The notes: generated from the letters alone by a model not told the origin. DNA of 64,000 nucleotides from Hahella sp050299855 (GCA_050299855.1 JBNKWQ010000043.1:201931-265930); one strand, 5' to 3'. Positions 53,983 through 63,638 are shown, numbered from the stretch's first letter. A program made the numbers and translations.

Positions 53983-54219
53983 TTACTTAAGTTTAGACGC
54001 CCATATCGCCAGTTTATGTTTCATGGTCACCAGAGACACCTGCTCTTCGGGTATCGGCTGAATGACTTTATCGTGCACCAGCAATCGATAGAGATACTCA
54101 ATTTTTTCATTCGCAGAATCGGTTGCTTCAAATTCAACCACACCCCTGCTCTCACCGTATTTCATGCCTTCGGCAATTGCCTTTTTCAGCAACTCTTTTT
54201 CGTTTTTTAGCTTTTTCAT
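53983..54219 (-). CDS. DUF5062 family protein
   Basis: About 78 residues from the ATG at 54219 (MKKLKNEKELLKKA). The blocks SANEKIEYLYRLLVHDKVIQP and MKHKLAIWASK match small DUF5062 proteins of Vibrio and related marine bacteria, as I recall them. Function unknown. Confidence 0.75.
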   Translation of the reverse strand: MKKLKNEKELLKKAIAEGMKYGESRGVVEFEATDSANEKIEYLYRLLVHDKVIQPIPEEQVSLVTMKHKLAIWASKLK

Positions 54220-54279
54220 TTTCGTCTCACCCTTGCACACTGCCAATGACTTAAAGGCAGAACTGGATTTCGTAATGCC

Positions 54280-54627
54280 TTAATAGGTGGAATTAGGCGT
54301 ATTGTCAGGATTGATCTCGCCATAAACTTCTTCTGGATCCACGTTATTAACGATCAAAGTTTCTCTGACTGTTTCTATATGATCCAGCACAGTTTGGTAA
54401 CGGTCCCCATATTCATACTTAGTCACTTTGTTCTGGTCAAAAATGAAGATCGGCAGAAAGATCGGAGTGTCCGGCGAGAACTTATTCAACGGCATAGCTT
54501 TACCACGGGACATGCCATTCAGATCAGGGACAATACATTCCACCTCATCCAACTTACGGCCATTGCGATAGGTTTGAAAAGCAATGGGCAGCTCATCCAG
54601 CCAGGAACGATTTTCAGGGTGACTCAT
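54280..54627 (-). CDS. Free-standing glutamine-synthetase N-domain-like protein
   Basis: About 115 residues from the ATG at 54627 (GGAGTCTCC just before it; the frame is open to 54738). VECIVPDLNGMSRGKAMPLNKF is the typical beta-grasp N-domain block of GlnA/PuuA-type glutamine synthetases, and the rest (YGDRYQTVLDHIETVR) is not the synthetase catalytic domain. No catalytic residues are present, so it cannot work as a synthetase alone. It could be a truncated gene or a regulator; the stop is natural and the tail is not a decayed catalytic domain. Confidence 0.55.
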   Translation of the reverse strand: MSHPENRSWLDELPIAFQTYRNGRKLDEVECIVPDLNGMSRGKAMPLNKFSPDTPIFLPIFIFDQNKVTKYEYGDRYQTVLDHIETVRETLIVNNVDPEEVYGEINPDNTPNSTY

Positions 54628-54811
54628 GGAGACTCCGACGATATGAAATAGAGATGTTTGAAGTGTAATAGAATTATTGAAAAGGGGGTGATTTAGTCTT
54701 GCTGAGGGCGATATTGTCGAGTCAATTTTTCTGGCCACCTCCAGACAAACGCGAGACTGGAACTAGCGGCCCAGTCCTGTCCGATGCCAACCTCCAACGC
54801 CTGGATACCGA

Positions 54812-55027
54812 TCAGCTATTCTCTATCCGAAACCCGATTTTCAGAGTGACTTGAAAATGAGCTACCTCGCCGTCAACAATATGTCCACGGGTTTCCGTGA
54901 CCTCAAACCAGTCCATGTTCTTGACAGACTTTCCGGCCTCGGCAATCGCATTGCGTATGGCTTCATCTGAACTCTGAGTGGACGAACCAACAATTTCAAT
55001 CTTCTTGTAAGTGTGATGATTTGTCAT
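54812..55027 (-). CDS. Dodecin-family flavin-binding protein
   Basis: A 71-residue protein with the dodecin pattern: YKKIEIVGSSTQSSDEAI, then a helix, then NMDWFEVTETRGHI with the flavin-stacking Trp, then VAHFQVTLKIGFR. Dodecins form hollow dodecamers that store or buffer riboflavin and FMN. AGGAGA precedes the start. Confidence 0.9.
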   Translation of the reverse strand: MTNHHTYKKIEIVGSSTQSSDEAIRNAIAEAGKSVKNMDWFEVTETRGHIVDGEVAHFQVTLKIGFRIENS

Positions 55028-55450
55028 GGTAGTCTCCTTTCATAGCTGTCTATTTAACATAGCTCAGGATTTCCACACAGAACAGGGAGAATGGCGGGCG
55101 GTTGATTTCAGAGGATTGATAGTGGCCTTGTCAAAGTACGAATGTACTGTGTTTTGGTAATCGATGGGAGTCTAGTGCTTGCTTATGGACGGACTTCGGG
55201 TTCCATCAACAACTGGGTAAAACTGTCGCACGCAACAAGTCTATTCGCTCTACTTCCGGCAATTGGCCAAGCACTTTGACCGCAGCCCGGTAAACCTGTT
55301 CTGGTCTGACCTAAAGCATCCCGAGAAGCTTCCATCATTTAAAATCTATGACATAGGAAGTAGCCCTTTCTCCCTATAGCAAAATGTCAGCTTAATCTCC
55401 TAATATCCGCCCTTGCACGAAACAGATGAACATCTAAGGAAGGAAACTAC
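55028..55450. other. Gap with no intact gene
   Basis: On the minus strand around 55200-55310 a short run reads like coding sequence (VYRAAVKVLGQLPEVERIDLL) but a stop sits just before it and no start is present, so it may be a decayed remnant. No other feature was seen. CTAAGGAAGG at the end is the ribosome site of the next gene. Confidence 0.35.
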
Positions 55451-55998
55451 ATGCTGAATACCAAAAGCCGGACACACAGGACTACTGAAGAAAAATTCAG
55501 TCGCTATCGACAAGAAGCTATTGATGGTGCAATCGCAGTACTACCGATTCAGTATAGGTCCATCATTTCCTATTCGGGAATCACTCATAAAGCTTTGATA
55601 GAAGCTCGTTCTTGGCAGGATGTTAACGAGCGAAGGTTTCCTGGAATTGGGAAACTGACGACTACGGATATTTCTTTTACAAACACCAAGAACCCAAACG
55701 CTTTGAGCTTGCCGTATGGTGGAGAGGAGTCCGTTTATGCGCCCTAACACTGGGACGTCCTACCTGGTCTGGAGCCAGACTAAGGTTAGACTTTATAGAA
55801 GGAGCGCCACGAAACAATCCAATAAAGGGCCAGACTTTCGCCTTTGTACAACTTGCTGCAGAAATGTATGCTAGTCGTATTGGAGCGCAAGAGATAAGGT
55901 TGATGAAGCCTGTAAACACAGAAGTCATCGATTATTACTCCAAATTTGGTTATACCTATAACGCCGGTGAGAACTTCTGTCACAAGGAGTTAAAATGA
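55451..55998 (+). pseudogene. Frameshifted N-acetyltransferase-like protein
   Basis: The frame from the ATG at 55451 runs about 61 residues (SWQDVNE) and then drifts. A second frame from about 55632 continues as KVSWNWETDDYGYFFYKH, WWRGVRLCALTLGRPT, RLRLDFIEGAPRN, EIRLMKPVNTEVIDYYSKFGY and stops at 55996-55998. Restoring one base near 55631 gives a protein of about 182 residues that looks like a GNAT-type acetyltransferase from its EIRLMKP...YYSKFGY ending. The next gene starts in the stop (ATGA). It is either a pseudogene or an assembly error. Confidence 0.6.
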
Positions 55999-56219
55999 AA
56001 AAACGCATTGATCCTGACACTATCAATCAGGAAGAGCTGACTGAAAAAATGAAAGAACGTGCTGAAGAAATTTTCAGCGTACCCCCAATGGAAAACGAAC
56101 CTACAGTACTAACAGGCTCTCCAGAAACCTTGTACAGTTCCGACTCTGAAGAATTTCCGTCTGATTTGGCTGAGTACAAACCAGAAGAGAAAAAACTCAA
56201 AGTCGTAAAGAATCAATAA
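55995..56219 (+). CDS. Small acidic hypothetical protein
   Basis: A 74-residue hydrophilic protein with many Glu, Lys and Pro and no hydrophobic core, so probably disordered. Its ATG overlaps the stop of the upstream acetyltransferase-like gene (ATGA), with CAAGGAG as ribosome site, so the pair forms an operon. A hairpin terminator follows within two bases. Function unknown; a partner of the acetyltransferase-like protein is possible. Confidence 0.6.
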   Translation: MKKRIDPDTINQEELTEKMKERAEEIFSVPPMENEPTVLTGSPETLYSSDSEEFPSDLAEYKPEEKKLKVVKNQ

Positions 56220-56220
56220 A

Positions 56221-56246
56221 AAGCCAGTAGGATTTTGTACTGGCTT
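56221..56246 (+). terminator. Terminator of the acetyltransferase-like operon
   Basis: Perfect 9-bp stem AAGCCAGTA (56221-56229) and TACTGGCTT (56238-56246) with an 8-nt loop, directly after the stop codon. Confidence 0.7.
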
Positions 56247-56321
56247 CAATTATGTGCCCACCATAGATTACTGTGTCTACCATGACCATAAAGGTCTGAA
56301 AGCCTGAAGCCCAAAGACTGC

Positions 56322-56519
56322 TTGATATGTAATTTTTTGGATATCCACTATCGTTCCCTATCCCCTATTCCTTATTGGTCAACTGCTCAGAGGGTGAGTA
56401 AAAATTACTACTTGATGCTTGATCTTCTAAGAGTCGATGCCCTTGAAATGGCCAATGACCTTCATCGAATGATTGACTACGCGGAAGAAGCTGAGAGTTT
56501 TTACATGAGTGGAAAATAA
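56322..56519 (+). CDS. Doubtful 65-residue frame
   Basis: The C-terminal half (YYLMLDLLRVDALEMANDLHRM, then DYAEEAESFYMSGK) has a natural helical composition, but the first third does not, and no ribosome site was found. It may be the end of a decayed gene. Confidence 0.25.
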   Translation: MICNFLDIHYRSLSPIPYWSTAQRVSKNYYLMLDLLRVDALEMANDLHRMIDYAEEAESFYMSGK

Positions 56520-56608
56520 AGTAACTTGGTATGCCGGTACCCCAGAAAAAAACGCCGGATATCGGTACATCCTCTTAACGATTTACTGACGCTGTAAATC
56601 CTACAAAA

Positions 56609-56638
56609 AGGGGAAGCAGATTTTACTCTGCCTCCCCT
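56609..56638 (-). terminator. Terminator of the choline operon
   Basis: Stem AGGGG (56609-56613) with CCCCT (56634-56638) and GCAG (56616-56619) with CTGC (56628-56631) around a small internal loop. Read on the minus strand it is followed by TTTTT, 31 bases after the choV stop. Confidence 0.7.
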
Positions 56639-56668
56639 ATTCGCTTCCCCCTTTGGAACCTTTAAATT

Positions 56669-57844
56669 CTATTCGTCCAGATGTCGGCCTAATAGGGCGT
56701 GGTAAATGTTCTGGTCGTTGATGACGCCGGTGATGGATTCGCCGTTGCCTACCAGCAGGGCGTGGCCCGTCAGGTGGCGGATTTCCACCAAATCCCGCAT
56801 CAGTGTGTCGTTGGGAATAATGGTAGGCTTTTCTTCCAGTGTAGAAATCGGTTTACCTGACTTCCAGCTTTGTACGCTAAAACACTCCCGTGCGTATCGA
56901 ACACTGCAGTCTTCAGGTTTGCCTGCCAGTTTCAGCCAGTAGTCGTAGCGTTGGTTGAGGCAGATTTCGCCTTCATCATTGACCGCTGTCGACAGTGGTT
57001 TCATTAACGATCTGGCCTGCAGAACATTCACCGGGTTGGTGTGAGCCACGAAGTTACGTACGTATTCATTTGCAGGGTTTAACACGATATTTTCAGGCGT
57101 GTCATGCTGTACGATCACACCGTCTTTCATGATCGCTATGTGGTTGCCCAGCTTCAGCGCTTCGTCCAGGTCATGACTGACGAAAATTACCGTTTTGTTG
57201 AGTTTCTCCTGCAGCCTCAGCAGTTCATCCTGCAACTGGGAACGGATCAATGGGTCCAGTGCGGAGAAAGGTTCATCCATAAGGATAATATCAGTTTCCA
57301 TAGCCAGCGCCCGGGCCAGGCCTACGCGCTGCTGCATCCCGCCGGATAATTCTCCTGGTTTGGAATTCTTCCACTTATCGAGGCCAACCAGCGCAAGCTG
57401 TTCATCCAGCTTTTCCTGGATGGCCTTCTTGGACATGCCGCGCCGCTCCAGCCCAAAAGACACGTTCTCGCCGACCGTCAGCCAGGGCATGAGGGCGAAC
57501 TTCTGGAATACCATGGTAATGCGTTCCAGGCGCAACTTGCGCTGCTGTTCGCTATTCAGCGAGAAGAAGTCCTGTTGACCTTCTTCCGTGGTAATAAGCA
57601 CCTGACCACGGGAAATTTTATTCAGGCCGTTAGCTGTACGCAAAAGGCTTGATTTTCCTGATCCCGACAAACCCATCAAGACACAGATCTCGCCTTTTTT
57701 AACCTTCAGGCTGGCATTATGAACACCCACTGTCAGGCCGGTCTTTTCCTGTATCGCCTGTCGATCATCGCCATTATCAAGCATGGGTAAAGCACGACCC
57801 GGCTGGCTACCGAAAATGACATCTACATTCTTAAATTCAATCAT
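56669..57844 (-). CDS. choV: Choline ABC transporter ATP-binding protein
   Basis: A 391-residue ABC ATPase of the quaternary-amine uptake type: Walker A GLSGSGKSS, signature LSGGMQQR, Walker B ILMDEPFSALDP. The C-terminal part resembles the CBS-like regulatory tail of ProV/ChoV proteins (VEIRHLTGHALLVGNGES). It is the last gene of the bet-cho run and powers uptake through the ChoW permease. Its assignment to choline rather than betaine or carnitine rests on linkage to betIBA. Confidence 0.85.
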   Translation of the reverse strand: MIEFKNVDVIFGSQPGRALPMLDNGDDRQAIQEKTGLTVGVHNASLKVKKGEICVLMGLSGSGKSSLLRTANGLNKISRGQVLITTEEGQQDFFSLNSEQQRKLRLERITMVFQKFALMPWLTVGENVSFGLERRGMSKKAIQEKLDEQLALVGLDKWKNSKPGELSGGMQQRVGLARALAMETDIILMDEPFSALDPLIRSQLQDELLRLQEKLNKTVIFVSHDLDEALKLGNHIAIMKDGVIVQHDTPENIVLNPANEYVRNFVAHTNPVNVLQARSLMKPLSTAVNDEGEICLNQRYDYWLKLAGKPEDCSVRYARECFSVQSWKSGKPISTLEEKPTIIPNDTLMRDLVEIRHLTGHALLVGNGESITGVINDQNIYHALLGRHLDE

Positions 57845-57874
57845 GTCTTTTCCTCTTGGCGTAAAGCCTTGGGG

Positions 57875-58702
57875 TTATGCCTTTTTAAAAGTGCGATCCA
57901 ACAGAATAGCGATAAGCACGATGGCCAAACCGGCTTCGAACCCGGTAGCGATATCCACGGTATTCAACGCCCTGACAACAGGTTTGCCCAGGCCGTCTGC
58001 CCCCACCAGCGCGGCAATCACCACCATGGAAAGCGACAACATGATGCACTGGGTAACACCCGCCATAATGCTCGACATGGCGGCAGGTATCTCGACTTTG
58101 AATAACAAGGTCATTGGTTTGCAGCCAAAGGCTTTGCCTGCTTCCAAAAGATCTTCGGGCACTTGGGTAATGCCCAGGTGAGTCAGACGAATCGGCGCCG
58201 CAATGGCGAAAATAATAGTGGAAATCAAACCCGGCACCACACCTAATCCAAACAGGGTTAATGTCGGAATCAGGTACACAAAGGTCGGAATGGTCTGCAT
58301 CAGATCAAGTAGCGGACGCAATCCCCGATAGAGCCATGGCCGGTGAGCGGCAGCGATACCTATAGGCACACCGAACAACACGCAGAACCCCGTTGCATAG
58401 ATAATCAACGCCAGGGTTTCAATGGTTTCCTGCCAGTAGCCCAGGTTCCAGATCAGCCCCAGCCCCAGCACAACGAGAACCACAATAGATATCCGGCGTT
58501 GCCACCATCCGGCAGCTGCAGCCGCCAACACAATAAAGGCAAGCGGGTGCAGCATTGATAACAGGCCAATCAGGCCCTGGATAAGCGTATCCAAAGATAC
58601 GGCTATCCAGTCAAAGAAGCCTCCGGCATGGTCAGTCAGAAAGTCGACCAGGGCTTCCATCCATTCGCCGACTGGCAGTTTATATTCACTCATCCAGTCC
58701 AT
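57875..58702 (-). CDS. choW: Choline ABC transporter permease
   Basis: A 275-residue inner-membrane permease of the ProW/ChoW type with a soluble N-terminal stretch, then about six membrane helices, and the EAA-type loop GKAFGCKPMTLLFKVEIPAA that docks on the ATPase. It lies 30 bases upstream of choV and 13 bases downstream of choX. Confidence 0.85.
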   Translation of the reverse strand: MDWMSEYKLPVGEWMEALVDFLTDHAGGFFDWIAVSLDTLIQGLIGLLSMLHPLAFIVLAAAAAGWWQRRISIVVLVVLGLGLIWNLGYWQETIETLALIIYATGFCVLFGVPIGIAAAHRPWLYRGLRPLLDLMQTIPTFVYLIPTLTLFGLGVVPGLISTIIFAIAAPIRLTHLGITQVPEDLLEAGKAFGCKPMTLLFKVEIPAAMSSIMAGVTQCIMLSLSMVVIAALVGADGLGKPVVRALNTVDIATGFEAGLAIVLIAILLDRTFKKA

Positions 58703-58715
58703 AATCGATTCCTGC

Positions 58716-59645
58716 TTACATCAATTGCAGATGTTTTTTGAGGGCAGGAATTGCCGGCTTGCCGTCAATGGTGTTAACGCCATTAAGCCATTTTTCAATT
58801 TCAGAGAAGTTGGCTTTCATCCACTCTTTAGCCGCAACTTCAGGCTTCTTGTTGTCATCCAGGATGGCCCCCATGACTTCATTTTCCATCGCCAGGGAGA
58901 ACTGCAGGTTCTTCAACAGATTACCCAGGTTTTTACAGTCAGACATGAGTCCACTACGAATGTTGGTGTAGACGGTAGCACCACCAAAATCAGGACCGAA
59001 ATAATCATCACCACCGGCCAGGTAGGTTAGTTCAAAATTGGCGTTCATGGGGTGTGGTTCCCAAGCCAGGAAGGCGATCCAGTCTTTGCGTTTAACCGCA
59101 CGCTTAACCTGGGACAACATACCGGCTTCACTTGATTCAACTACCTTAAAGCCTTTGAGGTCGAAAGCGTCTTTGTCGATCATGTCCTGGATCAGACGGT
59201 TGCCGTCATTGCCGGGTTCAATTCCGTAGATACGGCCGTCGAACTTGTCTGCGTTTTTGGCAATATCCGCGAAGGACTTAACACCCGCTTCCGCCACATA
59301 ACTGGGAACCGCCAGAGTATATTTGGCGCCTTCAAGGTTTTTGCCAACAACTTCTACACTTTTATCATCCAGGTATGGACGGATATCCGCTTCCATTGTA
59401 GGCATCCAGTTACCCAGAAAAATATCCAGGTCGCCGTTGGCAAGAGACTTGTAAGTTACAGGTACAGACAGCAGTTGGATCTTGGAAGTGTAACCCAGAC
59501 CTTCCAGAACCACAGAAGTCATTGCAGTGGTTGCTGTGATGTCGGTCCAGCCGACGTCAGCAAAGTTAACCTGCTTGCATTCCTCGGCGGCCTGGACCGT
59601 GAGGCTACTAAACACCATGGTTGCCGCAATTAAGAGTTGTTTCAT
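58716..59645 (-). CDS. choX: Choline-binding periplasmic protein
   Basis: About 309 residues from the ATG at 59645 (the frame is open to 59717). The signal peptide MKQLLIAATMVFSSLTVQA is clear. The mature part is an OpuAC-type binding protein: FADVGWTDITATTAMTS, DIFLGNWMPTMEADI (with tryptophans that can form the aromatic cage for the quaternary amine) and WIAFLAWEPHPMN. It delivers choline to ChoWV. Confidence 0.9.
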   Translation of the reverse strand: MKQLLIAATMVFSSLTVQAAEECKQVNFADVGWTDITATTAMTSVVLEGLGYTSKIQLLSVPVTYKSLANGDLDIFLGNWMPTMEADIRPYLDDKSVEVVGKNLEGAKYTLAVPSYVAEAGVKSFADIAKNADKFDGRIYGIEPGNDGNRLIQDMIDKDAFDLKGFKVVESSEAGMLSQVKRAVKRKDWIAFLAWEPHPMNANFELTYLAGGDDYFGPDFGGATVYTNIRSGLMSDCKNLGNLLKNLQFSLAMENEVMGAILDDNKKPEVAAKEWMKANFSEIEKWLNGVNTIDGKPAIPALKKHLQLM

Positions 59646-59762
59646 ATGTTTCCCCTGTTTTTTATTAAAAATCAACATCGGTATCGGGGCATCCCTACCC
59701 TGACCTGTCGACGGCACTAAAACAAATATCGTTTGTCACTACCGGCGGGTCGCAAAAACGTG

Positions 59763-61439
59763 CTACCTCTGTTGAGTTGAATAGTTAGGGTGGATCCACA
59801 CTGGTGCGTCAGAAGGCGCCAGTAGGGATTTGCCAAGAATGTGATCCGCACATTTCTCGGCCATCATGATGGTGGGGGCATTCAGATTTCCGCTCACAAT
59901 ACTTGGCATAATCGAAGCATCTACAACACGGAGATTCCGCAAGCCGCGAACTCTGGCTTCAGAGTCCACTACCGCCATCGGGTCATCATCAGCGCCCATT
60001 TTGCAAGTACAGGATGGGTGATAGGCGCTATCAGAATAATTACGCACAAACTCATCGATCTCCGCATCGGTTTGTACTTTGGGACCAGGACGCAGTTCTT
60101 CCCCACGGAACGTATCCAGCGACTTCTGTGCAAAAATTTCACGGGTCAGTTTTACACTCTGCCGCATCTCAAAACGGTCACGCTCAGTGGCCAGGTAATT
60201 CGGCTGCAGCAATGGATGTTTACCTGGATCTTTGGAGACTATTTTAAGATAGCCTACGGAAGTCGGACGCATGGGTCCTACATGTGCCTGATAAGCATGT
60301 TGCTCAGGATCTACACGGCCGTGATCAATTACCTGCGAAGGTAAGAAGTGGTATTGAATATCAGGGTGTTTCACCCCGGCTTCCGTGCGGATAAAGCCCC
60401 CGGCTTCCAGGTGTGCCGTGCGGCAGGCACTCTTATCGTGATTAACAAACCATTTCACCCCTTCCACCGTCTTGCGTGGCTGCTGGGTATAGTTAAATAG
60501 CGTCAGAGGCTGAGTACAGGCGGTCTGAACATACAGCTCCAAATGGTCCTGCAGGTTTTGTCCGACACCAGGCAGATGGGCTTTTACCTCAATGTTCAGT
60601 TCTTTCAGATCGTTTTCATCGCCAATACCCGACAGCATGAGCAATTGCGGTGAGTTGATAGCGCCACCAGAGAGTATGACTTCCTTGCGGGCAAATACCT
60701 GAATCACCTGATTTTCCTGGACATACTCAACGCCGGTACAGCGATCCCCTTCAAATAACAAGCGGGTGGCCAGTGCACCGGTTTCAGCCGTCAGATTGGG
60801 TCGTTCCAGGGCGGGACGCAGATAAGCCTGGGCGGTACTCCAACGCTTGCCGTGCTTGATGGTCATATCCATCACACCAAATCCTTCCTGCTGGTAACCG
60901 TTCATATCTTCGGTAAAGGGGTACCCAGCTTCCGTCCCTGCTTTAATAAAGGCAGCGAACAAAGGATTTGTTTCATCGCCTGTATGGACATTTAAAGGGC
61001 CTGAACCTCCGCGATAGGCATCTTCGCCTTTCTCACGGGTTTCAGCCTTACGGAAATAGGGCAGGATATCTTTGTATGACCAGCCTTTGGCCCCTTCTTC
61101 TTCCCAGCGGTCGTAATCCAGCGCATGACCACGGATATAGACCATGGCATTCAAGGCAGAACCGCCACCCCATACACGACCACGAGGCCAGTAGAGCTTG
61201 CGCTGGTTCATAAATTCCTGGGGTTCAGTGTGGTAGTACCAGTTGTACCTATCATCACTGAGGTTGAAGGTAAGCGCTGCAGGCATATGAATTTTCCAGG
61301 TGTTATCTTTGCGCCCGGCTTCCAGCACCAACACCTGATCACGACCGTTCTCACTCAGACGACTCGCCAGCACGCAGCCAGCGGAGCCGGTTCCGATCAC
61401 AATATAATCAAAGCTTTTTGCTTGCTTCTGGCTTGTCAT
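59763..61439 (-). CDS. betA: Choline dehydrogenase
   Basis: A 558-residue GMC-type flavoprotein: FAD loop IGTGSAGCVLASRL at the start, RGRVWGGGSALNAMVYIRG, and the C-terminal YHPSCTCKMG and NLNAPTIMMAEK blocks. It oxidises choline to betaine aldehyde (and on to betaine) at the membrane with electrons passed to the respiratory chain. Second enzyme gene of the betIBA operon; spacing to betB is 88 bases. Confidence 0.97.
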   Translation of the reverse strand: MTSQKQAKSFDYIVIGTGSAGCVLASRLSENGRDQVLVLEAGRKDNTWKIHMPAALTFNLSDDRYNWYYHTEPQEFMNQRKLYWPRGRVWGGGSALNAMVYIRGHALDYDRWEEEGAKGWSYKDILPYFRKAETREKGEDAYRGGSGPLNVHTGDETNPLFAAFIKAGTEAGYPFTEDMNGYQQEGFGVMDMTIKHGKRWSTAQAYLRPALERPNLTAETGALATRLLFEGDRCTGVEYVQENQVIQVFARKEVILSGGAINSPQLLMLSGIGDENDLKELNIEVKAHLPGVGQNLQDHLELYVQTACTQPLTLFNYTQQPRKTVEGVKWFVNHDKSACRTAHLEAGGFIRTEAGVKHPDIQYHFLPSQVIDHGRVDPEQHAYQAHVGPMRPTSVGYLKIVSKDPGKHPLLQPNYLATERDRFEMRQSVKLTREIFAQKSLDTFRGEELRPGPKVQTDAEIDEFVRNYSDSAYHPSCTCKMGADDDPMAVVDSEARVRGLRNLRVVDASIMPSIVSGNLNAPTIMMAEKCADHILGKSLLAPSDAPVWIHPNYSTQQR

Positions 61440-61527
61440 AATTCGCTCTTAAGTTATATCTACGTCATCAATGCCAAAATTTGTGGGTCTCTGCGTACCC
61501 GTCAAACCATTCGTCTGAGTTTACCGC

Positions 61528-63006
61528 TTAGAACGGTGCATCAATGTCAGTCATTCCCACATAGACAGCTTTTAGCTGGGTGTATTGGTTGAGGGTATAG
61601 ATACCGTTTTCCCGACCAATCCCTGATTGCTTATAACCGCCGACGGGCATCTCCACAGGGGACGCGCCGAAACTGTTAATCCAGCAAATACCTGCCTCCA
61701 GTTTGCCGATCACGCGATGGGCCCGGCGAATATCGCTGGTAAATACCGCTGCAGCCAATCCGTATTCGGTGTCGTTGGCTCGGCGAACAACCTCATCCTC
61801 ATCTTCGAAGGTCAGCACGCTCATCACCGGCCCGAAGATTTCTTCCTGCACAATGCGCATGTTGTCCTGACAATTGGAAAACACAGTGGGTTCGACGAAA
61901 TAGCCATTCTCATGACCGGCTGGCGACACCTTGGCACCGCCGTAAACTAAAGTAGCACCATCTTCGAGCCCCTTAGTGATGTAGCCAAGCACCTTTTCCT
62001 GATGCTTGGCTGAAATCAGTGCGCCGATGTTGGTAGCCGGGTTCATTGGATCGCCAATGACGATATTACTTTCCAATCTCGCTTTGATCCGAGCAATGAA
62101 CTGTTCATGAATATTCTTGTGGACGAAGACACGGGTGCCATGTGTGCAGACTTCACCCTGGGTGTAGAAATTGCCGATAAGCGCTGCGGAGACGGCATTT
62201 TCAAGATCGCAATCATCAAAGATCACCAGCGGAGACTTGCCACCGAGTTCCATGGTGACATCCTTCAACGTGGACGCTGAGGCGGCCATCACTTTCTTCC
62301 CTGTGCCCACTTCACCAGTGAAAGAGACTTTCTCGATTCCGGTGTGAGCAGTCAGCATCTGACCGACACGATGATCACCCTGCACCACATTGAAGACACC
62401 CGCAGGCACACCGGCTTCGATAAAGATTTCTGCCAGTTTCAATACTCCCAGAGGGGTTTCTTCGGAGGGCTTAAACACCATGGAATTGCCTGCGGCAAGC
62501 GCTGGTGCGGATTTCCAGCAGGCGATCTGCAAGGGGTAGTTCCAGGCGCCGATGCCTGCACAGACGCCAAGAGGTTCGCGACGGGTGTAGTAGAAGTCCC
62601 CACCAAGATTCTGATGATTACCTTCTATGGCAGCAGCCAAGCCGGCGAAGAATTCAATACTGTCAGCCCCGGTAACGACATCGACCACACTGGCTTCCTG
62701 CCAGGGCTTACCGGTATCCATGACTTCGACTTTTGCCAGCTCGTCGTTACGCTCTCGCAGAAGTGCAACAGCTTTATTGAGGATACGGCCCCGCACCATA
62801 CCGGACATGGCAGACCATTCGGCAAAACCAAGCTGGGCGGATTCGACAGCTTTATCTAGCAGCGCAGGAGTTGCCTGTTCAACTCGATAAATAACCTCAC
62901 CCGTCCCTGGATAGATCACATCAAAGGTTTCAGACGGCGCATCGGCAGAAGTCTGGTTGGAGCAATAAGCACCATCGATAAATGATTGATAGACGGGGAG
63001 ACTCAT
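61528..63006 (-). CDS. betB: Betaine aldehyde dehydrogenase
   Basis: About 492 residues from the ATG at 63006 (seven more codons are open upstream). Aldehyde dehydrogenase with the cofactor motif FTGEVGTGK, the general-base Glu in MELGGKSP and the catalytic Cys in QGEVCTHGT. It converts betaine aldehyde to glycine betaine with NAD(P). Lies between betI and betA. Confidence 0.97.
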   Translation of the reverse strand: MSLPVYQSFIDGAYCSNQTSADAPSETFDVIYPGTGEVIYRVEQATPALLDKAVESAQLGFAEWSAMSGMVRGRILNKAVALLRERNDELAKVEVMDTGKPWQEASVVDVVTGADSIEFFAGLAAAIEGNHQNLGGDFYYTRREPLGVCAGIGAWNYPLQIACWKSAPALAAGNSMVFKPSEETPLGVLKLAEIFIEAGVPAGVFNVVQGDHRVGQMLTAHTGIEKVSFTGEVGTGKKVMAASASTLKDVTMELGGKSPLVIFDDCDLENAVSAALIGNFYTQGEVCTHGTRVFVHKNIHEQFIARIKARLESNIVIGDPMNPATNIGALISAKHQEKVLGYITKGLEDGATLVYGGAKVSPAGHENGYFVEPTVFSNCQDNMRIVQEEIFGPVMSVLTFEDEDEVVRRANDTEYGLAAAVFTSDIRRAHRVIGKLEAGICWINSFGASPVEMPVGGYKQSGIGRENGIYTLNQYTQLKAVYVGMTDIDAPF

Positions 63007-63033
63007 TTCAATTCCTGTACTTCGCAAATTTAC

Positions 63034-63627
63034 TTAATCCACTTCGTATGCATTGAGCAGTTCATTGACATAATTGCGGCATATCTGCTCCGCCTGACTC
63101 ACTGTCAGGCTGCCTGTACTCAGGGCGCTGCGTAACCAGAGACCGTCGATCAATGCAGCGATGGTTTGCGCCTTTTCCACCACAAGGTCCTCTGGAACCA
63201 CTTCTCTTAGTGTCACCTTCAAATTCGAAAATAACCGCTTTTCGTTAACCCGCTGCAGCCTCGCCAATTCCGGATCGTGCATGGCCTGGGCCCAGAAGGC
63301 CAACCAGGTCTTTGCAGCGCGGTCGCTGACCTGCAGCTTGCTGAAATTCGCTTCCACAATCGCCATCAATCTGGCCCGTTGCGATCCATCGGATTTGGCC
63401 AGTTCAGCCAGCAAAGTTTTCTGCAGAGCATTCAGAAGATATCTGACTGTGGCCTCCATCAGAGCCTGCTTGCCACCAAAATAGTGGCTGATGATGCCGG
63501 CAGACACTCCGGCAAACTGACTGATCCGGTTAATAGTGGTGCCCTGAATACCAAAGGCTTCCACCGACTGAAGAGTGGCCTCTATCAGTTGTTCTTTCTT
63601 TTCTTCTTCGACGACGATTTTAGGCAT
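63034..63627 (-). CDS. betI: TetR-family choline-sensing repressor BetI
   Basis: About 197 residues from the ATG at 63627 (MPKIVVEEEKK). A TTG-started extension to 63651 would run into the operator and is rejected. The HTH is INRISQFAGVSAGIISHYFGGKQALMEAT, the BetI signature, and the rest is the helical ligand domain. BetI represses the bet genes and is released by choline. It is the first gene of the run betI-betB-betA-choX-choW-choV, all on the minus strand. Confidence 0.95.
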   Translation of the reverse strand: MPKIVVEEEKKEQLIEATLQSVEAFGIQGTTINRISQFAGVSAGIISHYFGGKQALMEATVRYLLNALQKTLLAELAKSDGSQRARLMAIVEANFSKLQVSDRAAKTWLAFWAQAMHDPELARLQRVNEKRLFSNLKVTLREVVPEDLVVEKAQTIAALIDGLWLRSALSTGSLTVSQAEQICRNYVNELLNAYEVD

Positions 63628-63638
63628 GTTTTTTATTG

